Below are positions 8,284-12,689 of a stretch of 12,689 bases of DNA, piece by piece. Location of the stretch: NCBI GenBank assembly GCA_047620505.1, contig JBLHKS010000202.1, positions 1 to 12,689 of the forward strand, written 5' to 3'. Made by a program: the position numbers and the translations under genes. The notes beneath the pieces were generated by a model, which worked only from the letters and a program-made list of their open reading frames with translations, was not told the DNA's origin and did no database searches. Position 1 is the stretch's first letter; the number at the start of each line of letters is the position of its first letter. Origin of the DNA: JBLHKS01 sp047620505. Its GTDB lineage: Bacteria > Verrucomicrobiota > Verrucomicrobiia > Verrucomicrobiales > DEV007.

Positions 8284-9477
8284 TCACAGCGGGTTTGACC
8301 CCAGTGGATCCGGCAGCGTAAAAGCGAAGCGCGCCCCGGCGCCGGCCTCGCTCTCCACCCGGATCTCGCCGCCGTGCCGCTCCACGATCCGGCGGCAGAC
8401 CGCCAACCCGATGCCGGTTCCCTCGACCTCACGCTCGCTGACGAGTCGCTCGAAGATTTTGAAGATCCGATCCTGAAATTCCGGCGCGATGCCCGGTCCG
8501 TTGTCGGAAACCGAGACTTCCCAACGCGACTCATCTTCTGGCGCGGGCCGAGCCGATACTTCGATCTTATCGCCTCCAAATTTGATCGCGTTGCCGATCA
8601 GATTCTGAAGCACCTGCAAGAGCTGAGAGGTGTCGGCCAATACATTGGGTAGCGACTTGTCGCGGGAAACCACCGCCTTCGAATCCCGGATCGCCACCTC
8701 CAGATTGCTGAGCGTTTCATCCAACACATCACCCAGATCGACCGGCGTCAATTCGCCTCCGGCGGTTCCAGCTCGCGAGTATTCCAGCAGATCGCTGATC
8801 AGCCGTTGCATTCGGGACGCCGCAGTGGTGATCCGCTCGATGTAGTGCTGTCCCTTCTCGGAAATTTCCGGCCCGCAGCGCTCTTTGAGCAAGTCCGAAA
8901 ACCCCGTGATGACTCGCAGCGGCTCCTTCAGATCATGGGACGCCACGTAGGCGAAATCGGTCAACTCGCGGTTGCTGCGCTCCAACTCTTCAGAATAAGC
9001 TTCAAGCTGTTCGTTGGCCGCGCTTAGTTCCTCGGACTTTCCGATCCGATCGATCGTCGCCGCCACGTAATTCGCCAACGCCTCGGCGAATTGAAAATCG
9101 GATGGCCGGTACCCACCCTCGCGGCTCGTCTGAAGAGCCAACGCCCCCAGACAGCGTCCGCCGCTTCGCAACGGAGTTGCCATGAACGCTGGCGTGCTCC
9201 GGACTTCCGCCGCCGCGATCGCATCTTCGATCAAGGGCCGCTCGCTCTCGCCGAACGGCTTCCTCTCCGCGCCGATGAAACGCCAATCCAGAACGCCCTC
9301 CGGCTCACGCGGTTTTGACGCGATTGCACCCTTGTCAAAGTCCAACACCCAAGGCAGCTGCGAGGCGACAGCGTCCAGCAGCTGCTGGACGCTGTCGCAC
9401 CCGGCAATCTTCAGCAGGACCTCCAACAACAGATTCAGCCGCGCGGCCGATGATGATGGCGTATCGCTCAAACTCAA
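8284..9477 (-). CDS. Soluble GAF-domain sensor histidine kinase
   Basis: This is a 397-residue histidine kinase without membrane segments. Residues about 15-145 look like a divergent GAF domain, and a coiled coil spans about 145-172. The HisKA box is FAYVASHDLKEPLRV with phospho-His181. The ATPase domain has N box NLIGNAIKF (292-300), G1 DNGPGIA (325-331), the F box IFKIFERL, G2 GTGIGLA (353-359) and an intact HGGEIRVESEAG ending. I use the TTG at 9477 as the start. It overlaps the TGA of the upstream AhpD-like gene (TTGA), and there is no in-frame ATG before residue 99; a TTG two codons later is an alternative. The overlap implies translational coupling and a shared function, perhaps redox-responsive signalling, which is inference. 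No receiver gene lies beside it, so its partner may be one of the receivers at 1-886 or elsewhere. A perfect 34-bp palindrome lies within codons 27-38. Confidence 0.9.
   Translation of the reverse strand: MSLSDTPSSSAARLNLLLEVLLKIAGCDSVQQLLDAVASQLPWVLDFDKGAIASKPREPEGVLDWRFIGAERKPFGESERPLIEDAIAAAEVRSTPAFMATPLRSGGRCLGALALQTSREGGYRPSDFQFAEALANYVAATIDRIGKSEELSAANEQLEAYSEELERSNRELTDFAYVASHDLKEPLRVITGFSDLLKERCGPEISEKGQHYIERITTAASRMQRLISDLLEYSRAGTAGGELTPVDLGDVLDETLSNLEVAIRDSKAVVSRDKSLPNVLADTSQLLQVLQNLIGNAIKFGGDKIEVSARPAPEDESRWEVSVSDNGPGIAPEFQDRIFKIFERLVSEREVEGTGIGLAVCRRIVERHGGEIRVESEAGAGARFAFTLPDPLGSNPL
9365..9398. repeat. Perfect 34-bp palindrome inside the GAF kinase gene
   Basis: The left arm GCGACAGCGTCCAGCAG (9365-9381) is followed with no spacer by its exact reverse complement (9382-9398). 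It encodes DSVQQLLDAV of the kinase, starting about 80 nt after the start codon. The flanking bases (9364 G, 9399 A) do not pair. The central 12 bp arise readily from Gln-Gln-Leu-Leu codons; the outer arms come from GAC AGC GTC against GAC GCT GTC. Confidence 0.95.
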
Positions 9478-10022
9478 AATTCCGAGAAGATGGAGTCGGC
9501 TTCGACCTGGGTCGCGTCCGCGATTGTATTGGCGTAAACCGCGAGGGCCGACATCGCGATCACCTCGATGATCTCCGGCTCGCCGAGCCCGTGCGCTCGC
9601 AGGCTCGCGAAATCTTCATCCGTCAACGACTGCGGCGAGCGCGCGCATTTCACCGAAAACTGGATCAAATCGCGCACCCGCGCCGGCTGCACGCTGGCGA
9701 CATCCTCGACCACGGCGTCGATCTCCATCTGATCCACGCCGAGCATCTTGCAACATGCAATGTGCGCCGCCTCACAATAATTGCAGTTCCGGTCCTTGGA
9801 AATAGCGACGAACATCATCTCCTTAAGCGATCGCGGCAGCGCGCCTTCGCAGAGCACATTCTCGACCACTCCCCACGTCCCGCGCGCTACGGAAGGTGCT
9901 GCCCCCTGTGTTCGGATGAAATTGGGAGCGATCGGAAAGCCCATTTTCTGGCGGAAATCACTCAAGATCGCCGCCACCTCGGGCGTTGCAGTTTCTTCTT
10001 CGAGACTTGGGAATCGCGGCAT
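9474..10022 (-). CDS. AhpD-like / carboxymuconolactone decarboxylase family (peroxidase-related) protein
   Basis: This is a 182-residue all-helical protein of the AhpD/CMD superfamily, whose CxxC members act as thiol-dependent peroxidases or disulfide reductases. The signature is NCNYCEAAHIACC: a CxxC pair with Glu and His placed as in the AhpD active site, preceded by LPRSLKEMMFVAISKDR. The length suits the 'uncharacterised peroxidase-related enzyme' group. I chose ATG 10022 (MPRFPSLEEE) because family members begin with similar sequence. However, a TTG at 10088 has a perfect AAGGAGG nine nt upstream and would add 22 basic residues, so the longer form is a real alternative. The stop overlaps the start of the GAF histidine kinase (TTGA), tying the two together. 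The substrate is unknown. A cytoplasmic location is likely, since no signal peptide is seen. Confidence 0.85.
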   Translation of the reverse strand: MPRFPSLEEETATPEVAAILSDFRQKMGFPIAPNFIRTQGAAPSVARGTWGVVENVLCEGALPRSLKEMMFVAISKDRNCNYCEAAHIACCKMLGVDQMEIDAVVEDVASVQPARVRDLIQFSVKCARSPQSLTDEDFASLRAHGLGEPEIIEVIAMSALAVYANTIADATQVEADSIFSEF

Positions 10023-10041
10023 GGATAGGACCGTATAGGAT

Positions 10042-10058
10042 TTGCGATTCGAACGCAA
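10042..10058. promoter_or_regulatory. Inverted repeat TTGCG-N7-CGCAA upstream of the AhpD-like ATG
   Basis: The arms TTGCG (10042-10046) and CGCAA (10054-10058) are separated by seven bases. The repeat lies about 20 bp upstream of the ATG at 10022, where an operator or promoter overlap would be plausible. Five-bp arms occur often by chance. If the TTG start at 10088 is used, the repeat lies inside the coding region. Confidence 0.25.
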
Positions 10059-10097
10059 GGTTCTGTTAGCGGGTTTGCGGGTAGACAATCAGACAAT

Positions 10098-10104
10098 CCT
10101 CCTT
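10098..10104 (-). promoter_or_regulatory. Perfect Shine-Dalgarno (AAGGAGG) favouring a TTG start at 10088
   Basis: The minus strand carries AAGGAGG, then nine nt, then TTG at 10088-10086, in frame with the AhpD-like gene. It stands out because the other genes of this window have weak or no Shine-Dalgarno sites. It begins about 15 nt after the stop codon of the degraded OmpH-like frame. Either it starts an N-terminally extended AhpD-like protein or it is a leftover of a lost gene. Confidence 0.5.
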
Positions 10105-10119
10105 ACCAAGTCCTCTTCG

Positions 10120-10329
10120 TTACTGGGCGATTGGCTTCGAGAGCCTTCGAATCACCTCGTCGGTGATGTCGTGTTCGAGCGGATAAGCGAAGATGAAAGC
10201 TTCATTCTTCGTCAGGACCACCGAGGTGCCCCGCGACTGCGCGATCCGAATCGCCTCTGGGCGAAGATCAATTCGGCGGGACGAATGCCGCCGTGATCGA
10301 GAAAGGCGAGAACGGACCGCACCTGCGTT
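10120..10329 (-). pseudogene. Probable OmpH/Skp-like C-terminal remnant
   Basis: This open frame of 69 codons contains no usable start codon and is bounded upstream by a TGA at 10332-10330. Its second half reads PEAIRIAQSRGTSVVLTKNE, then AFIFAYPLEHDITDEVIRRL, ending at TAA 10122-10120. The pattern of a helix ending in A-x-x-x-G, two hydrophobic strands and a final DITDEVIRRL resembles the C-terminus of OmpH/Skp periplasmic chaperones, which commonly end in DIT-x-x-V-x-x-x-L. The first half in this frame is basic and low-quality, while the neighbouring frame reads LETQVRSVLAFLDHGG, so a frameshift within the remnant is likely. With no start, no signal peptide and no coiled-coil body, I take it as a relic. 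The family assignment is tentative. The 350-bp gap 10023-10373 otherwise holds only the two short sites listed separately. Confidence 0.4.
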
Positions 10330-10373
10330 TCAAGCCCGGGCGATGATTGACCGAGTGACCCGATCGATTCGAG

Positions 10374-10994
10374 TTAGTCGGCGACGATCGAATCTTTGAT
10401 CTTATCGAATGCGCCTTTGCCGATACCTTTGATCTTCATGAGATCTTCAATCGCCTTGTAGGGTCGGCCCTCAATGATCAGCTTCGCGGTCACATCTCCA
10501 ATTCCGGAAAGCGACTTCAGCTCCGCAAGCGAAGCAGCGTTCACGTCGATTTTCCCGCCTTTGGTTGGCGGGCTCTTTTCTGCGCTGGGGTCAGCAGCTG
10601 CTACTGGTTTATCCGGAGTGGTCGATGACGATGATGAGGATGCGAGGCCTCCGCCGTCGACGAATTTGACGATCTTCTCCATCGTTTTCAGGCCGATGTT
10701 TTTGATCGCCACCAAGTGAGCAGAAGACTCGAGCGGGCGCGCTTCGATGATGCTCACGGCTGTTAGCTTTCCGATTCCAGGCAATGCGATCAGCTCCTTC
10801 GCGGCTCCATGGTTAACGAAACGAGTCAGCTTGCCTTTGTCTGAGGAACTCAGTTCGTCCAGCAACTGTTCCGCGGCCAGAATCTCTCGTTCCTGCGCAG
10901 TTGGTTTATCGTCAGCGGCGGAAACTGGAGGGGAGACCAGCAGGAAAGGCAGAAGAAGAGTCACCGCAGATTTAATCAGGTTAATTGGTTTCAT
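10374..10994 (-). CDS. Secreted protein with two helix-hairpin-helix (ComEA-like) domains
   Basis: This is a 206-residue protein with an N-terminal signal peptide (KPINLIKSAVTLLLPFLLV, predicted cut after SPPVSA, residue 26), so periplasmic or membrane-tethered. The first helix-hairpin-helix pair spans about 63-113 (ELIALPGIGKLTAVSIIEAR and IKNIGLKTMEKI). A Ser/Thr/Pro/Ala-rich linker follows (about 114-147). The second pair spans 148-203 (IDVNAASLAELKSLSGIGDV, then LMKIKGIGKGAFDKIKDSI). The second half is a classic ComEA-type DNA-binding module, which in competent bacteria binds incoming double-stranded DNA outside the inner membrane. Two such modules in one secreted chain are less usual. 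No other competence gene is in the window, so a role in DNA uptake is inference; an exported DNA-binding protein of other purpose is possible. ATG 10994 is the only start compatible with the signal peptide. No clear Shine-Dalgarno is seen. Confidence 0.88.
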   Translation of the reverse strand: MKPINLIKSAVTLLLPFLLVSPPVSAADDKPTAQEREILAAEQLLDELSSSDKGKLTRFVNHGAAKELIALPGIGKLTAVSIIEARPLESSAHLVAIKNIGLKTMEKIVKFVDGGGLASSSSSSTTPDKPVAAADPSAEKSPPTKGGKIDVNAASLAELKSLSGIGDVTAKLIIEGRPYKAIEDLMKIKGIGKGAFDKIKDSIVAD

Positions 10995-11078
10995 GGACCA
11001 AGGTTAGACTGAGTCGAATAATCGGTGCAAGAAAAAAATCCTGTCGTAGATCCCAAGCTATTCAGCATGAAAGAAGGA

Positions 11079-11471
11079 TCAGCCGAATTCGTAACCGCGA
11101 TCTACCCAGTATCGCCAATCCATCACAGCTTCACAGGACTCTTCGTTGTCCTCTAGCGCCGCCTCGGAAGGAATCAGCTGCATCAGTGGAACCGCCAGCA
11201 GCTGCTCGTCGCCCCAGCGCACGGTTACGAACATTTCCCGCATGCATTCGACCTCCGGAGCCATACCGGTGACCACGACGTCCTGCCCTTTTTTCAACGG
11301 CGAAATCGGCCGATCGCGATCGCAGACTGCCGGAAATGGAAACGCCAATTGGTCCTCAATGTAACAGAACCAGCCCATCACCTGCTCCTCCGGACCGTGG
11401 GCATCGACTACAATTTCATTCCTGATGCGTTGTTCGCGGTCTTCGTCTCGGGATGGGCGTGTTTGTGGCAT
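11079..11471 (-). CDS. SSO6904-like calcium-binding family protein
   Basis: This small acidic cytoplasmic protein of 130 residues has no signal peptide. The order of motifs is RIRNEIVVDAHGPEEQVMGW, then YIEDQLAFPFPAVC, ISPLKKGQDVVVTGMAPEVE, the MFVTVRWGDEQLLAVPLMQL strand region and the end AVMDWRYWVDRGYEF. This arrangement matches the family named after the archaeal calcium-binding protein SSO6904, found in many bacteria as a stand-alone small protein. Its acidic clusters fit metal binding, but the physiological role is unknown. I use ATG 11471. The family core begins near residue 13, so the first dozen polar residues are an extension that a later start could remove, although I see no better start. 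The nearest upstream sequence is a degraded transposase ending at 11485, so the gene probably stands alone or begins the minus-strand set that follows. Confidence 0.85.
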   Translation of the reverse strand: MPQTRPSRDEDREQRIRNEIVVDAHGPEEQVMGWFCYIEDQLAFPFPAVCDRDRPISPLKKGQDVVVTGMAPEVECMREMFVTVRWGDEQLLAVPLMQLIPSEAALEDNEESCEAVMDWRYWVDRGYEFG

Positions 11472-11484
11472 GGCGAGGATTCGA

Positions 11485-11733
11485 CTATCGCAAAGAATCC
11501 AGCCAAGGCGAGCGGCGAGTGGAGGGCCACCGAGTTAGAGCGATATCATTGTCCCGGTTCGCCTCAAGCAGTCCGTTGATGAATTTCCGGCTTCCGATCG
11601 GGACGCCGTCACTGAAGAAGCGAGCCCGGCAACGAAGACATTCGGCCTTGCTCAATTGGTTGTCCTCCGCCTCCGCTTGTATTCGCATTTGTAATAGGGA
11701 CTTGGAAACGGGATCGTCGGCAGCTACGCTCCG
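11485..11733 (-). pseudogene. C-terminal fragment of a REP-associated tyrosine transposase (RAYT, IS200-like)
   Basis: The frame reads DDPVSKSLLQMRIQAEAEDN, then QLSKAECLRCRARFFSDGVP and IGSRKFINGLLEANRD, before losing similarity and stopping at TAG 11487-11485. SK-x-E-x-LRCR-x-R-FSDG-x-x-x-GS-x-x-F is the conserved C-terminal region of RAYT proteins, single-strand transposases that act on REP palindromes. The N-terminal HUH catalytic domain is absent; an in-frame TGA lies upstream, and the opposite-strand phosphodiesterase gene begins at 11739. The expected FGPKR-x-x-GARRM stretch after LLEANRD is missing, though the last residues (LDSLR) resemble the usual LRDLR ending, so an internal deletion or frameshift is likely. 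No intact REP array is visible next to it. Confidence 0.7.
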
Positions 11734-11738
11734 TCATC

Positions 11739-12554
11739 ATGAAAATTGCGATTCACGCCCTTTCAATTTTTCTCGCCATGACATCATCGCTGTCCGCTCA
11801 ACTCATTGTGGCCCACCGCGGGGCCTCCCACGATGCGCCCGAGAACACCCTGGCCGCATTCAATCTGGCCTGGGAAAAAGGAGCCGACGCAGTCGAAGGC
11901 GATTTTCTGCTGACTAGCGACGGGCAGGTCGTTTGCATTCACGACGGGACTGCTATGCGCACCGGCGGACAGGACTTGAAGATCTCCGAAACAACCCTGA
12001 CAGACTTACAAAAACTCGAGTACGGCGCTTGGAAAGATCCGCGTTGGAAGGGCGAGCCCATCCCCACCCTGGCCGAGGTTCTGAAAAGCATTCCGGACGG
12101 CAAACTCTTCTTTCTCGAGGTCAAAGGCGGTCCCGTGATCGTCCCGGCTCTGGCGGCTGAGATCCGAAAATCAGAACTGAAGGCGGAGCAGATCGTCATC
12201 ATTGCCTTTAACGCGCAGGTGATCGCCGAAGCCAAAAAAGCCCTGCCGGAAATCAAGGCCTGCTGGCTGGCCAGTTTCAAGCAAGACAAAGACAGCGGCG
12301 AATGGACGCCGTCGGCTGCCAGCATCATCGAAACTCTCAAGAGAATCGGCGCGGACGGCGTGGATTGCAGAGCCGAACTCGCGGCGGTAGACGAAGGGTT
12401 CGTCAAAGAGATCCGTGCCGCCGGGATGGAGTTGCACTGCTGGACGGTCAACAACCCGGAACAGGCTCGCCGCTTGCAACAATTGGGATTCGATTCTATC
12501 ACGACCGATCGCCCAGCCTTCATTCGTAAGGCCCTGGAAAGCACGCCTGAATGA
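11739..12554 (+). CDS. Secreted glycerophosphodiester phosphodiesterase (GDPD family)
   Basis: This is a 271-residue enzyme predicted to hydrolyse glycerophosphodiesters to glycerol-3-phosphate and an alcohol. A signal peptide (KIAIHALSIFLAMTSSLSA, predicted cut after residue 20) places it in the periplasm or outside. Active-site residues are in order: His26-Arg27 in VAHRGAS, ENT at 35-37, Glu53 and Asp55 in AVEGDFLLTSDG, His68-Asp69 in VCIHDGT, Glu127 and Lys129 in FLEVKG, then HCWTVNN and ITTDRPA near the end. The length is normal for single-domain family members and nothing appears broken. It is the only plus-strand gene, standing alone between two RAYT-like fragments. ATG 11739 is required by the signal peptide. 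No good Shine-Dalgarno or promoter was recognised upstream. It would recycle phosphate and glycerol from phospholipid breakdown. Confidence 0.93.
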   Translation: MKIAIHALSIFLAMTSSLSAQLIVAHRGASHDAPENTLAAFNLAWEKGADAVEGDFLLTSDGQVVCIHDGTAMRTGGQDLKISETTLTDLQKLEYGAWKDPRWKGEPIPTLAEVLKSIPDGKLFFLEVKGGPVIVPALAAEIRKSELKAEQIVIIAFNAQVIAEAKKALPEIKACWLASFKQDKDSGEWTPSAASIIETLKRIGADGVDCRAELAAVDEGFVKEIRAAGMELHCWTVNNPEQARRLQQLGFDSITTDRPAFIRKALESTPE

Positions 12555-12570
12555 ATCCGGCAGGGCCTTA
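12527..12570 (+). other. Stem-loop across the end of the phosphodiesterase gene
   Basis: The perfect 10-bp arms TAAGGCCCTG (12527-12536) and CAGGGCCTTA (12561-12570) enclose a 24-nt loop that contains the stop codon. There is no T run after it, so it is not a standard intrinsic terminator. It may be a 3' RNA-stabilising hairpin or a bidirectional barrier between the two convergent genes. Confidence 0.5.
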
Positions 12571-12609
12571 GCCTCAACGTTTCAGCCTGTTCGTTCGTGG
12601 AGTCTCACG

Positions 12610-12689
12610 TTACAATTTCGCCCGTCTCTCGATACTTTCCATCCCGGGTGGTTGAATCACTTCGACTTTGAGGTCGCGCAAACTGCACA
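12610..12689 (-). CDS. C-terminal end of a second RAYT-like transposase, partial (rest beyond right edge)
   Basis: The frame enters from the right edge and reads CSLRDLKVEVIQPPGMESIE followed by RRAKL, ending at TAA 12612-12610. (C/A)-L-RDL-(K/R)-V is the typical terminus of REP-associated tyrosine transposases, the same family as the fragment at 11485-11733. Only 25 codons are visible, so whether the gene is intact cannot be judged. It converges on the phosphodiesterase gene. Confidence 0.55.
   Translation of the reverse strand, partial: CSLRDLKVEVIQPPGMESIERRAKL

Noticed and set aside
10995..11060. Possible promoter (TTGCAC plus TAACCT, spacing 18) ahead of the HhH protein gene
   Set aside because: The -10 candidate matches only three of six consensus positions, too weak to list as a site.
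11191..11208. Recurring CAGCAGCTGCT core near 1398, 5089, 9376 and 11196
   Set aside because: Each copy encodes Glu/Gln-Gln-Leu-Leu in the gene concerned with favoured codons. The copies share no flanking sequence and do not form a repeat family.
11311..11322. Palindrome CGATCGCGATCG, and GCGATCGC near 7595 and 9218, resembling the cyanobacterial HIP1 octamer
   Set aside because: Only a handful of copies occur in 12.7 kb of GC-rich, GATC-rich coding sequence, far below the density seen in HIP1-bearing cyanobacteria.
1..12689. CRISPR arrays, tRNA or rRNA genes, phage or toxin-antitoxin modules
   Set aside because: I looked for regularly spaced repeats, tRNA-like cloverleaf signatures and known module motifs on both strands and saw none.

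Overview
The window reads as a chromosomal fragment of a GC-rich, environmental, Gram-negative-type bacterium. A Verrucomicrobiota/PVC-group origin is my best guess. It rests on a giant Ser/Thr-kinase/ATPase/histidine-kinase protein, a small protein of the SSO6904 calcium-binding family, fragments of REP-associated transposases, TTG/GTG starts and mostly weak Shine-Dalgarno sites. No phylogenetic marker gene is present, so the assignment is an inference. Almost everything is on the minus strand. Only the glycerophosphodiesterase gene (11739-12554) is on the plus strand.

Positions 1-7776 (minus strand, read right to left) form a phosphosignalling operon. In transcription order it holds a trifunctional protein of about 1742 residues (Ser/Thr kinase, AAA-type ATPase, helical repeats, GAF, histidine kinase; 7776-2547), a 551-residue membrane histidine kinase with a MASE3-like sensor (2538-883), a single-domain Rcp1/CheY-like receiver (886-437, ATGA overlap with the kinase) and a receiver-led gene that leaves the window at its left edge (417-1). 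Two single-base insertions break reading frames here. One, near 2633-2637, makes the two kinases read as a single 2301-codon frame. The other, in the C run at 219-223, truncates the receiver of the left-edge gene. Each correction restores an ordinary family ending, so the apparent mega-kinase is better read as two neighbouring genes.

Positions 7785-8283 are a graveyard. They hold a 174-bp truncated copy of the 5' end of the MASE3 kinase gene, immediately upstream of the trifunctional gene, and a decayed Rpn/PD-(D/E)XK transposase-like remnant. Positions 8284-10022 carry a second small unit, an AhpD-like (CxxC) alkylhydroperoxidase-family gene that overlaps a soluble GAF histidine kinase gene. 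A perfect 34-bp palindrome lies inside the kinase coding sequence. Upstream are a probable OmpH/Skp C-terminal relic (10120-10329), a secreted double helix-hairpin-helix (ComEA-like) protein (10374-10994) and the SSO6904-like small protein (11079-11471).

The right end holds a secreted glycerophosphodiester phosphodiesterase gene. It is flanked by a RAYT (REP-associated tyrosine transposase) fragment on one side and by the C-terminal end of what appears to be another RAYT on the other. Overall the picture is three closely related histidine kinase modules with few receivers, set in a region marked by duplication, deletion and transposase debris.
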